Positions 37,069 to 47,113 of a stretch of 64,000 bases of DNA are shown here, piece by piece. This stretch comes from Cristatella mucedo (Eukaryota > Bryozoa > Phylactolaemata > Cristatellidae): the NCBI GenBank assembly GCA_009760855.2, contig WPIO01000128.1:1006001-1070000 (forward strand). Direction: 5' to 3'. The number at the start of each line of letters is the position of its first letter. Within the stretch, counting starts at the first letter, position 1. A model generated the notes under the pieces. It was not told the origin of the DNA. It did no database searches and was given only the letters and a program-made list of their open reading frames with translations. A program made the translations under genes and the position numbers.

Positions 37069-38310
37069 ATGATTAAAGGAAAGTTGTTTCAAAATAAAAA
37101 TAGAAAATACGAATTTAGTGTTCAAGAAGCTTTTGATTTAGAAAACTTATATAGTAATTTGGACAAGTTAAATGTTGCAACCATACTTAACAATGGTCAA
37201 GAAATGGCAAGAATAGAAGCTGAGATTGCTGCTAGAGATCAGATAGAACATAAACTAAATGAATGTGCTTTAGAGCATTCAAAAAATGATTCAGGTGGTG
37301 TTGATTTTAATAAACTTAGAGTAATGAGACCTAAACTTGCAATTCAAATGGAGACTAATAAACTAATTGAAAAGGCGATACAGCCTAAACCTAACCCACC
37401 TCAAGATGTTTCTTTGGTTTTGAAATAAGCAATTGCTGATATTACATTTGGAAAATATAAAAAAGCGATAACAAGAGTAAATCAGGCAAAGAGTAATGCA
37501 GCTAATCCAGAAATAAAAGAAATTATTGATGGTGTTCAAAAGGCAGTGGCAGAAAGTCTTAACATTAATCCATCTACTGGTACTCCAAAGATTAAGAAAG
37601 GAGGTATAAAAGAAGTTGAAACAAGTACTACAAGTACACCAAAGAAAAGAGGGAGAAAAAGAAAAAATGATTTACCAACTGTAAGTGTTATAGAACCTAG
37701 TATAGAACCTGCTGCTATTGTTACAGATCCTAACATGACTGAATTTACAACTGTTACTAGTACACCAAAGAAAGGAGGAAGAAAAAGAAAAACCCCTTTA
37801 CCAATTGTAAGTGTTGAAGAACCTGCTACAGAACCACAATTTACAGCTGTGATAAAAGATAGTTTTCCTAAAATCCCATTTTCAAAAGACCTACATGTTA
37901 TTAGAGAAGAATTAATTGAACTTACTAAAATAAAATCTGCTGGTAAAATAAAAAGTGATATGAAAGAATATATAAAAGGAATTACAGAGAGTAATATTAA
38001 TGATAGAATTCTTAAATTTGCTTCGGATTTGGACAAAAAACAAAGAATGAGTAGAAAAGAACAAAGTATTTTTAATTATATATTAGGACTACAATATTTA
38101 AATGTGGGAGAAGGATTAAAGGTTGTTCCAATGTCTGTTAATAGTGATAAAGAAGTGTTTAGTAAGATTGATTTATGGTTGAGAGAGCTTGCTGCTGGAA
38201 ATAAAGGAGTTGTAAATTCAATAAGTGCTGCTGTAGATTATTTAGCTAGATCTAGGAAAGCACCAAAGTCTTACGTTGCAAAAATAAATAATCTATTATT
38301 TAATATATAG
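37069..38310 (+). pseudogene. Basic AT-hook-like virion/core protein
   Basis: About 413 codons with a single in-frame TAA at 37426-37428. The N-terminal 80 residues are helical (QEAFDLENLYSNLDKL, ARIEAEIAARDQIEHKLNE). The middle has two basic Pro-Lys modules, TPKKRGRKRKN and TPKKGGRKRKT, like AT-hooks or nuclear signals. The C-terminal part ends in a conserved LWLRELAAGNKGVVNSISAA module. The stop TAG is part of the ATATATAGAAAATG start signal of the next gene. Its element-2 homologue (60958-59837) keeps both end modules but lacks obvious AT-hooks. Function unknown; a DNA-condensing core role is inferred. Confidence 0.65.
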
Positions 38311-38313
38311 AAA

Positions 38314-39176
38314 ATGAGTGATCTTTTAGGTATTACAAAAGACATACTTAGGAATGTTGAAGTTATTAGAAAAAGTAGTCAAGCGAGTAAGGAAGGTTAT
38401 GTGTTCAATATTATTGGAAATTCTAATCCACTTGGTCTACATATTAATACTCCTATTTTATTGAGAAACAAAAACAACCTAAAAGTTTGTTTTAAGAAGT
38501 TTGTTGGAATCAATTCCATAAAAAATATTACTACTTCTAATAAAACTTTCGTTTATAGAAGTGCAGGTGGTTCAGAACAAACTGTAACAATAGAACCAGG
38601 GATTTATACTGTTGATAGTGATGACTTAAACACTGGTATTGTTGATAGGATTAATAATTATATTACTCAAACAGGGTCTACAACTGATAAGTTTACAGTT
38701 GGTGTTGATACTGGTACTGCACAATCATGGATTAGTATGCCTGTTGGGTGGAGTTTTATTGCAAGTAAATCATCTATTTCTAAAGTCCTTGGATTTACTA
38801 AACCTGCTTATACAACGGATAGCAAGTTTTTAGAGTCATATCCAAATATTATACCCACTGTTTGTACTCCAAATAAAAAGTTCTATTCAGAAGAGCAGGT
38901 AAGTATTGCAGATGTAAACTTGTTCTTGTTAATTGTAATTTAGTTGCTCCTGGAACAAATTTTATAAATGGAATCGAAACACAAGCTTTAAGAAGTTTTG
39001 GATTTGACTTTTATCCATGGGATACAATGGTGTATGAACCAAATACTCCTGAATACCACAATGTTTCTACTGAAGTTATTAGTGATATAACTATTAAAAT
39101 TACTGATCAAAACTTAAAGTTGTTAGATTTTGGTGGTGAACAAACTGCTGTTGTTATAGAAATTATAGAAATATAA
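38314..39176 (+). pseudogene. Penton-like minor capsid protein A
   Basis: It opens MSDLLGITKDILRNVEVIRK, is beta-rich, and has a frameshift near 38930, after which it continues in another frame to the family ending DTMVYEPNTPEYHNVSTEV, then ITIKITDQNLKLLDF and a final VVIEI. The ending (P-E-Y-H, then ITDQ and a last beta strand) is the pattern of Polinton penton/minor capsid single-jelly-roll proteins. Total about 287 codons. The start follows the previous stop by 3 bases. Confidence 0.75.
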
Positions 39177-39186
39177 TATAAGGAAA

Positions 39187-40137
39187 ATGGCTATAAGATT
39201 AACGGGCACATCTTCTTCAGATTATAAAACATTATCTCCTCCAATTAATTTTGGAGAAAAATCTGGATACAATGAAGTAGTTTTAAGAAGGGTAGAGTTT
39301 ACATATGTAAATAGAACTATATCAAATGTCTTTAGGGGTGTAAATGATAGACTTTGGTTTAAGTTTTCTCTTGGATATGTTGGTAATCCTCAATTTATTG
39401 AAATTAATTTTGGAAAAGAAGCAAATGGTACACCTAAAACTTCAGGAACTTATGACAGTAATAAGATTGTTCTTGCTTTAAACACAGCTTTAGCACTTAA
39501 AAAAAGCTTCCTGCCCCTAATCCAGATGGCTCTCTCCAGGTGCTGGTGCTCCTACACCAGCACTATATAATGGAAGAGCCGGAAATGGAATAAAATTTAG
39601 TGTTGATACAGGTGATAAAATAGTTATACAAGTAGCTGGGGATAGTGTTGTTTTTCTTGGAGCCAACTCTTTCATTGAAAAAACCCTGAGTTTTATAGTA
39701 TTGGAGATAATTTTGGTTTTAACTCAAATGAACAGGGAACGTTTGATAAAGACATGGTTGGAGGAACAGTATATGAAGCAATAGAAAAAGCTATGTATTT
39801 TGCTGGAACTTATAAAGCGTGGAACAAAATGATTCAACCCGATAATACAGGTGTAAAATGGATAAGCGTTGATTGTGATTTGGTTGATCCAGAACTTAAT
39901 TATATAGAGAAAAGAAAAGGGTTTTCAGAACAGTCAGGATCTCTATATCTCATCGACACCGATGATATTGCTCCGGGTCAAAAAGTTGATTTACATATTC
40001 CAAATGTAATGTACTTACATACAAAGGGTGACATATCGCAATTGAATGGCTATAGACTTACATTAACAGATCAAAATGGAAATAGGAGTAATACAATTAC
40101 AGATGTTGTATCTACAATAGTTATTAGAAAAAGGTAA
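39187..40137 (+). pseudogene. Penton-like minor capsid protein B
   Basis: It begins MAIRLTGTSSSDYKTLSPP and ends LTLTDQNGNRSNTITDVVST plus a last strand. At least two frameshifts lie between ~39500 and ~39690. Preserved landmarks are VVLRRVEFTY, YFAGTYKAWNKM and WISVDCDLVDPELNYIEKRK. It shares the terminal ITDQ jelly-roll ending with protein A, so the two are distant paralogues. Element 2 keeps an intact copy (58961-58062, 299 aa), a good guide to the ancestral length. Confidence 0.75.
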
Positions 40138-40140
40138 AAC

Positions 40141-40209
40141 AAGTATAGAAACAAGTATAGAAAAGAGTATAGAAAAAATTAAAACAATTGTAGAAGAAAA
40201 ATATAGAAA
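40141..40209 (+). promoter_or_regulatory. Repeated TATAGAAA gene-start signals
   Basis: AAGTATAGAAAC, AAGTATAGAAAA, GAGTATAGAAAA and AATATAGAAAAC occur in 70 bp, four copies of the signal normally found once before a start codon. They sit directly ahead of penton C, whose start codon is mutated. Regulatory meaning is inferred. Confidence 0.55.
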
Positions 40210-41070
40210 ACGAAGATTAGGTTAACAGGAGCTTCCGATATAGACTATAAAACTAACTGCCCATCGATAATGCTTGGTCCAAAATCTGGGTAAGAAAAAG
40301 TTGGGTTACGAAGGATAGAGTTTACTTACACATATAAAAACATTGTAAAAATTGTTGCTCTTGAAAACGATATGCTTTGGTTTAAAACTAGTCCTTCATC
40401 AGCTAATAACTTTTCTATTTCTGTTCCTCCAGGTTATTATGATAGTATTAGACTTGTTGAAGCATTAAATAGAGGGTTATATTCTGCATTATCACTTTAC
40501 AATCCTTCACGAAGAGGTAGTACTGGAATTATTTTTAGTGTTGGTGAAGGTGATAAAATAGTTATGAAAGTGGTGGGTGAATACATTGTTTTACTAGCAA
40601 GTGATATCCCCGGCGTTATTAATAACATTGGAGATACCCTTGGTTTTAATACAAAAGAACAAGGAACATACGCCCCTGATTACGATTATGGTGATGGAAG
40701 GGTAGAAGATAAAAAAGATGAAAAATCACATTACTTCGCTGGAACATACGCAGCATGGAATACAATGAAATCATCTAACTTCAATGACATGGAATGGATC
40801 AGTGTTGATTGTGACTTTGTTAATCCAGAACGTATATATATAGAGAAAAGAAAAGGGGTTTTAGAACAATCAAGATCTTTATATATTATTGGTGTAAAAG
40901 ATATATCACCAGGTGAGAAAGTTGATTTACATATTCAAAATATAATGTACTTACCTACAGTGGGTGATATAAAATCTTTGAGTAGTTTTATGATTACTTT
41001 AACCGATCAAAATGGAAATAGACTCATTGTAATTAAAGATGTTATAGCTACAATAGAAATTTCAAAGTAG
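40210..41070 (+). pseudogene. Penton-like minor capsid protein C (tandem duplicate of B)
   Basis: Homologous to B along its length (IRLTGASDIDYKT, YFAGTYAAWNTMKSS, WISVDCDFVNPERIYIEKRK, ITLTDQNGNR). The start position holds ACG instead of ATG nine bases after ATATAG, and TAA at 40291-40293 replaces the Tyr codon of the GY motif seen in B and in element 2. From the ATG-like codon at 40372 the frame is open for 232 codons. Element 2 has a single B-type gene, so the duplication is specific to element 1 or was lost in element 2. Confidence 0.72.
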
Positions 41071-41079
41071 TATAGAGAG

Positions 41080-41672
41080 ATGGATAGCTATATAAGGACT
41101 GGTCATGGAAATATAAGAGGAGGAAAGTATCATGGGTCTGGAGTTTTAGATATAGTACTCGATGGTGTTGGGAAAGTAACACCTGTTTTAACCGGATTAA
41201 CTGGATTAAGTATGAACATTGCTAATAAAGGAATTGAAATGCATCAAGCAAGGAAACTTACTGAAGTACAAACTAAAAAGGAAAAGATAGATCAAGAATA
41301 CGCTAATAAACGAAGAGAGATGGATGATAAACTTGAAGAAGAAAGAAGAAAGAAAGAATTAGAATATGAAATTGAGAAACGAAAATAAGAAGAACATTAT
41401 GATAGAAAGATGAAAGAAATGGATCTAGAGATTAAACGTGCAATGCTTGAGAAACTTAAACCAAAAACTAAAAAAAGTCGTAAAGTAAAAATGAAGAAGT
41501 AGAAGACGATTCAGAAGCTCTTAAAGAAAATGATCCAAAAACATATAAAAAAGTTGAGAAAGCAATAAAATCAATTATACCTACTGGAGAGAGAACAAGA
41601 CCTGATGGGTATGGTGGAAGTGTGAGAGAGAAAATTGGGCATGGATTATATTCTCGAAAACTAAAAAATTAG
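41080..41672 (+). pseudogene. Coiled-coil minor virion protein with protease-site motif
   Basis: It starts 4 bp after AGTATAGAGAG. N-terminal residues DSYIRTGHGNIRGGKYHGSG contain IRGG/K, matching the adenain pattern (M/I/L)xGG-x. The element-2 homologue has IHGG/K at the same place. A hydrophobic segment (LDIVLDGVGKVTPVLTGLTG) is followed by a long charged coiled coil (QTKKEKIDQEYANKRREMDD). A TAA at 41386-41388 and a frameshift near 41495 break the frame, which ends at 41672. It sits just upstream of the major capsid gene. A pVI-like cementing role is inferred. Confidence 0.65.
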
Positions 41673-41691
41673 TTTTTTATATAGAGAAAGA

Positions 41692-43294
41692 ATGACGAGC
41701 GCAGATCCAAACACTATACTTGAACTTGAAGATCCTGAGTTTCCTGATTATAAAATCAATGAGTATCAGTTCAGGGAATTTATCCAGAATAATGGATTTG
41801 AAACTGATACAACTGCTGATAAACCAGTCACATTCAATATTCCAGCAGATCTTCAAACATGTTATGTTTTGTCAGATAGGTACGTTCTACTAGAAGGACA
41901 GTTTCTAGTTCAATCAACCCCCAATGGTGCTTATGCACCACCCAATCGTAACCTTGCAGCAGGATTAGTTAACAACGCTGGAGCTTGGATGTTTAATAAA
42001 ATGAGAGTTCGGCTTGGTGCTGAAGAGGTTGAAAATGTGCAACAAAATCTAGGAGTTGTTTCGACAATTATGGGACTTCTATGTTATCCTAGTGAGTATT
42101 GTAGGACTGAGGGTGGTGCGACTGGGTGGAAAAAAGATGAAGCAAGCTCATTTGATGATATGTTTACCGTTGCTAATGCTGCTACAACAAATTCTAAACT
42201 ATTTCCATATCTAAGTCCTAATGCATCCACAGCTACTAATTCAAACATAGGATTTGTTTATCGAAGAGGTTTATCTAATGTTCTTGCGGATAATGCGGGT
42301 ACATTCAATATTTTACTCCCATTATCAAGAATCTCTGGATTTTGTGCTGATATGAATAAGATTATTTACAATACTCAATTTACTCTTGAACTAACTAGGG
42401 TTAATGGAAATTATTTTAATGCTATTATGACTGGGATAAGTGGTGCTGCTGCGGATAATAATATTAATGTAATTCAAACTAGAACAACAGCTAACACTGC
42501 TGGAAATGGTTCTTGGAATGCATTTAAAATTAATATGTCAAAAATGAGTTTATTTGTTCCATGTTTAGTTCCTAAAATGAGCATTCAAAAATCACTTGCT
42601 GATGTTTCGAGTGAAAGGTCAAAGAAACTTAGACTAAATTATAGAGTTAGACGATATGAAACCGTTAGCATATCAAATTACAATTCAAATCTTAGATTTA
42701 CAAAGTCAATAACTGTGCAGAATGAACTTGATAAAGTTAGGTGGGTAATTGTTGCAGCTCAAAACCAAAATAAATATAATAGCTACACTGGAAACCCTTC
42801 CACTTTCAATCATTGTGATATTAAAAGTGTCTCAGCAAATGCTAATGGATCAAGACAATATCCAGCTGTTCTAAGAACTGGCTATCCAAGAGGCGCCAAA
42901 TGTTCAACTTCTTATCTTGATTTTACTTCATTTAGGAAACAGTTTCTTGGATCAAATGAACTAAATGTACCTGTTGGTGTTACCTTTCCAGAATGGTTAA
43001 CTCTTTATCCTATTCATGTTATCGATCTACAATATAATGATCAACCTATTAGATCAGGAACAAAAACTTGATGTACATATGGACTTCAATTCTACAATAC
43101 CCGGTGCTAGTGCTGCTATTCCAGCTAATGGAAATATACCAGCACAACCTGAAATTACGGCTGCTGATGCACCTACGATTATGATTCATTATATCCTTAT
43201 CTGTGAGAACACTTTGGAATTAGCAACTACTGGAAATGGAAGTCCCTTTGTTTGTAGTAGAGGAAGGTCTCTTTACAATCCATTAGATATTTAA
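41692..43294 (+). pseudogene. Major capsid protein (double jelly-roll)
   Basis: An open frame of 459 codons (41692-43071) plus a 75-codon C-terminal continuation in another frame to 43294. One frameshift in ACAAAAACT near 43065 separates them, giving ~534 codons, the usual size for Polinton capsid proteins. It starts seven bases after TTATATAGAG. Landmarks are ILELEDPEFPDYKINEYQF, QTCYVLSDRYVLLEGQ, MRVRLGAEEVENV and SRISGFCADMNKI. It would form the trimeric hexon-like capsomer. Identification rests on length, position between minor capsid and nuclease genes, and N-terminal pattern. Only this single lesion is seen. Confidence 0.78.
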
Positions 43295-43315
43295 GAAATA
43301 TAATAACTAAATATA

Positions 43316-44163
43316 ATGCAAAACAAATTCTATTCAAGGGTCTGATGAGTGGAAAAGTTCTATGAAGTTAAATATTGGTGGTTCAGAAGTGTATTCTGTT
43401 TTAGGAAATGATATTATATTTGGCTCTCAAATTGAATGTGACATTGAATTAATTTCAAATAGAAAACTAAAAAAAAATATCACCAACTCTCAACCTATGA
43501 GATTCCCAAAAATGTTATTTGGTAAAGTATTTGAGCCAATAGCAGCTAAATTTCTAGAAATGAAGTTGAATAGAAGTATTGAGAATTCAAATGAATGTTT
43601 TACTAGTGACGGAGTTTATCGTTATTCTCCAGATGGAATTGTTAATCAAGATACTCTAATAGAAATAAAATGCTTATGGAGTAGAACTATTGTAAAAGAT
43701 TTTATTCCAAAACAATATATTGCAGAGTGCCTACTTGGTTTACACGTCTTAAAGCTTAGCAGATGTTTTTATAGTGAACTTGAAATATTCGTTCCAGGTT
43801 TGAATTGCTATGATGAACCTAAAGACTATGTTGCTGCAGGAACAGTTAGAATTCCAACAACTTATGAATTTGATATACCAATACGAGAACCTATTTTTAT
43901 GTTTTTACTTAAAGATGAAAAGTACTTTGAATTTGATGTAATTTTCTGAATATGGTCGTTTTAACAATAAAAATACTTTTGGTTATTATATCAAATATTA
44001 CATAAAAAAAGTAGAGATACAAGTAGTTGAAGAAGAAGATCCACTTAGATTTGTAAGAATTATTCCAGTGGTTAAAGAAGTGTTAAATAGATCTAAAATA
44101 TTAATAAATAATTATATAAATGAACAAAAAGTTTCACAGCGAGGACTATGTATCGAAGAATAG
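43316..44163 (+). pseudogene. YqaJ-type recombination exonuclease (PD-(D/E)xK)
   Basis: N-terminal IQGSDEWKSSMKLNIGGSEV then VLGND is the opening of YqaJ/lambda-exonuclease-like nucleases. The active-site region reads YRYSPDGIVNQDTLIEIKCL (the D...ExK core), followed by PKQYIAECLLGLHVL, where a Gln/Tyr helix is expected. These enzymes resect DNA ends for single-strand annealing and help process replication concatemers. The nearest upstream ATG (43316) is out of frame with IQGSDEW in both elements. A frameshift near 43945 precedes the C-terminal part (IKYYIKKVEIQVVEEEDPLR), and its last 44 bp overlap the next gene. Confidence 0.7.
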
Positions 44164-44975
44164 TGGATTCATTATTTCTGATCTTGATGCAAATGGTAAT
44201 ATAATTATTAATTTAGCCGATCCTGTAAATGACTATGACGCTGTTACAAAGGCCTACGCCGACGGTAACTTTATCGTTAATACAGGAATAACAATGAATC
44301 TTGGAGGAAAACGTATTAAAAATTTAGGAGCAGGTGTTAATCCTTCGATGGAGTAAATATTAGTCAAGTAAATAATTATGTTAAGAAGACAGAAGATACA
44401 ACGTTTGGAGATTTAGACATGAATGGAAAAGCTATAACATCTACTTATTGGAATTCTGGTAATATTAATCCAGTAGTTTTGAATGATGATTTTTGTGTTA
44501 CTTACGGTGATCTAAAAAGAGATGTATTATTGAAAGCATTTCCTTCAACAACAAATATCAATATGGGTGGATATTCAATAACTAATGTTTCAGAGCCTGT
44601 CAACCCTTTTGACGTCGCTACAAAGAATTATATAGATAAAACACTTAAAAAAATAACGGAAGTAATATCAATCTCAATGGACCCTAAAGCATTAAATTCA
44701 ATTTTAAATCTATCAACCCCTTACTCATGGACAAATAAAATGTCTCCACCTATAATGATATTAAATGTTATGGTTGTTGGAGCATCTAATTGTGTATTTC
44801 TAAAACCTAATACTGATACAGCAGTAGTATCAGGTGATGTAAGAGCTATAAATACTTCAATGACAGGTGTTAACTTAAAGTACTATGTATATTTTTCTAG
44901 ATTACCGACAGAGTTTTACTTTGTTGATAGTACTTAAAAACTAAAAGTAAACCTCTTAGTTATGTACCCTCCTGA
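44120..44975 (+). pseudogene. Phage-tail-fibre-like protein 4
   Basis: Starts right after ATTATATAA. The repeats ISDLDANGNIIINLADPVND with AVTKAYADGNF, MNLGGKRIKNLGAGVNPS and MGGYSITNVSEPVNPFDVAT with KNYID give the phage-fibre pattern. The C-terminal ~110 residues (PYSWTNKMSPPIMILNVMVV) form the tip. A frameshift lies near 44350, a TAA at 44935-44937 and another small indel just before the ancestral stop. Element 2 has a one-to-one homologue (55827-54970). It differs in its tip from the cluster at 32-35 kb. Confidence 0.72.
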
Positions 44976-44978
44976 AAA

Positions 44979-45399
44979 TTATAAATGAACTATTAAAACT
45001 ATTAACTCTTTTAATTTTGTTGCTTTTTGTTTACCTTTAACAACCAGAAATAATTTAGAAATGCAACAGATGGCATGGATTATGATCTAAACAATGATGT
45101 AAAGAAGTAGAACAACATTGCTTTTTTTAAGTGTTTCTTAGCCAGTAAATACAGTTTAGTTGGTTTTTCTTTTTTATAATAATTAGAATTTATGTTGCAG
45201 TAGGAACAGATTATACAATGTTTGTTACGAAAAAGACTAGAATCAAATTCAGTTTCTTCCATATCTTTATCACAGATACAACAACGTATTTAATATTCCT
45301 GTTTTGGTTTTTTATTTTTGGTTTACAATGTGGATGACCTGTTTCAAGGTATTCAACTTCACTAAACGTGCTTAAGCATGTATCACAAAATATTTCCAT
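44979..45399 (-). pseudogene. Zinc-finger protein of unknown function
   Basis: Starts MEIFCDTCLSTFSEVEYLET, divergent from the integrase with 10 bp between start codons. CxxC pairs appear at FCDTC, in CCICD after a frameshift near 45290, and at CIICSYC. A second frameshift near 45130 leads to a basic end (LFLVVKGKQKATKLKELIV) similar in flavour to the zinc region of PolB (LLLVVKGKKEH). Element 2 has the same gene in the same divergent position (54551-54939). A regulator or integrase partner is possible, but nothing proves it. Confidence 0.6.
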
Positions 45400-45409
45400 T
45401 CTCTATTCA

Positions 45410-46275
45410 ATGTCGTTCTTAACTCTAAATGAAAGAAAAAAAGAAGGTAAATTCAATCCTAACTCAGATATAAGCCAAGTATTCAAGCCAAGACCTAAGA
45501 AAATTCCACAGGGTTTCTTTAATATTGTTGAGCCTAATGAAAATCATCAAGCAGACATTCTGTATATGCCTAATGATTCTGGATATAAATATGCTTTGAG
45601 TGTTATTGATGTTGCTAGTAGATATAAAGAATCAAGACCTCTTAAAACAAAGTCTTCTAAAGACGTAACAAAAGCAATAATAGATATCTACAGTAAAGGT
45701 CCTTTGAAGTGGCCAAAGAAAATGATTGTAGATCCAGGATCAGAGTTTAAAGGAGAGTTTGCTAAAGAAATGAAAAAAATGAAACACAAATAATTGAAGG
45801 CACTACTAAAAAGAATGTTGCATTAGTTGAAAGAATGAATAGAACAGTTGCTGAGAGAGCATTTAATATTGCTCAGTATGAAAAAGAATTAGAAAGTATT
45901 AACAAAGGAGATTATTCTAGAAACAGAGAGTGGATTGATAATCTACCAAAGATCATTGAGTATCTAAATAATAGCGTTACAAGAATGATTGGTGAAGAAC
46001 CTGCAAAGGCGATAAAAAAAGAAAAGGTAGGACTAAAGAAACCAAAATATCATGGGGAAAAGCTATTAGAACTTGGGACAAGTGTTAGGTATTTATTAGA
46101 ACCTGGTGAGGGAGAAGATGAGAAAAGAAGAAGAGCTACAGACCCAATATGGAGTTTAACTAAACATAATATTGTTAGAATAATTGTATTAAGAGAACAA
46201 CCAGCTAGATATTTCGTAAATGATGTTAAGAGAAGTTTTGTTAGGGAGGATTTACAAGTTGTTAGCCAACATTAA
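45410..46275 (+). pseudogene. Retroviral-type (rve) integrase
   Basis: An ATG at 45410 is chosen over upstream codons because element 2 begins at the same place. DDE residues are visible: D in ENHQADILY, D in VDPGSEFKGEF and E in ALVERMNRT. The C-terminal part (ATDPIWSL, RSFVREDLQVV) is the SH3/chromo-like tail. One frameshift near 45780 in an A-rich run splits catalytic residue two from three. The enzyme inserts the linear element into host DNA and makes the 5-6 bp target duplications. Its 3' end overlaps the convergent 2TM gene by 14 bp, as in element 2. Confidence 0.9.
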
Positions 46276-46660
46276 TTTCAGTTTGTGAGTTTCCCAATAC
46301 AAGTCCTTCAAACTCTTCTTTTGTAATCTCATCATCAGATAAAGCGTTAGTAATCTTTGAGATAATTTGATAATTAGAACTTAAAGCATTCCTTTTACGT
46401 TTGTCTATTTCTGTAAGCACACCATCAACTGATACAAACATTACAGATAGAGCTGAAAAGAAAGTTACAGCATGGCTAATAGATGGTATTACTTGAATAT
46501 AAGAACTTAAAACAGTTACTCCTAATGCTATTGCTATATTTATAAATTTAATTACATATCTAGCTCTTGTTAATTTTATTAGGCATCCCCTAATTTTGTT
46601 ATTAAACTGAACAGTCTCCTCATATTTTTTAACAGCAAAATCTTTTCTCAAATCTGGCAT
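46262..46660 (-). CDS. Two-transmembrane-helix protein
   Basis: Intact, 132 aa. A short basic N-terminus is followed by two hydrophobic helices (about residues 36-55, FINIAIALGVTVLSSYI, and 62-80, AVTFFSALSVMFVSV), then a charged helical tail with SDDEITKEEFEG, an EF-hand-like or acidic helix. Start signal AGATATAGAAAAATG. The arrangement of two adjacent membrane helices plus cytosolic helix resembles SLATT-type 2TM proteins, but that is a pattern guess. Element 2 keeps the gene (53274-53676) with one early frameshift and a strongly conserved body. Confidence 0.7.
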   Translation of the reverse strand: MPDLRKDFAVKKYEETVQFNNKIRGCLIKLTRARYVIKFINIAIALGVTVLSSYIQVIPSISHAVTFFSALSVMFVSVDGVLTEIDKRKRNALSSNYQIISKITNALSDDEITKEEFEGLVLGNSQTEINVG

Positions 46661-46685
46661 TTTTCTATATCTTTATAAATATTTT

Positions 46686-47075
46686 TTAAATCAACCAATC
46701 AATAGTCTCTTCAATCAACTCTTCTGGAGGTTCAAAGTCTTTTCGTTGATATATTTCTTTTTTTATTTGTCTTGTTAGTTCTATTTTTTTAGAGTAAGCT
46801 TCTGATTTAATTTTATCTATTTTTTCTATTTTTAAGTCATTTAGAAACTCTTCAAAGATTGACCCATCTCTAACCTTAGTAAATATGTTGGCAATCTCTG
46901 GTTTAGAGTGATTGATTCTTAAAGCCTTATACTCAATAACTAGTTTAACAGCGTTCAGTAATGTTGATCTAATGTCTTCAATTCTACCCATAGGATATGA
47001 ACAAATCTTAAAATTTGAATGCTGCTGACCTTGAATTTCATTAAGGCAATCCCTACTCCTTGTTTCAATGCCCAT
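46686..47075 (-). CDS. Helical protein of unknown function, 129 aa
   Basis: An intact frame with start signal TTATATAGAAATG. It contains MGRIEDIRSTLLNAVKLVIE and a charged helical C-terminus (IDKIKSEAYSKKIELTRQIK). No domain recognised; no counterpart in the visible part of element 2, which ends at the 2TM gene. It belongs to the minus-strand block that ends with the 2TM gene. Confidence 0.6.
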   Translation of the reverse strand: MGIETRSRDCLNEIQGQQHSNFKICSYPMGRIEDIRSTLLNAVKLVIEYKALRINHSKPEIANIFTKVRDGSIFEEFLNDLKIEKIDKIKSEAYSKKIELTRQIKKEIYQRKDFEPPEELIEETIDWLI

Positions 47076-47113
47076 TTCTATATAATGTTAATTTTTTGTT
47101 TTAATTAAATTAA

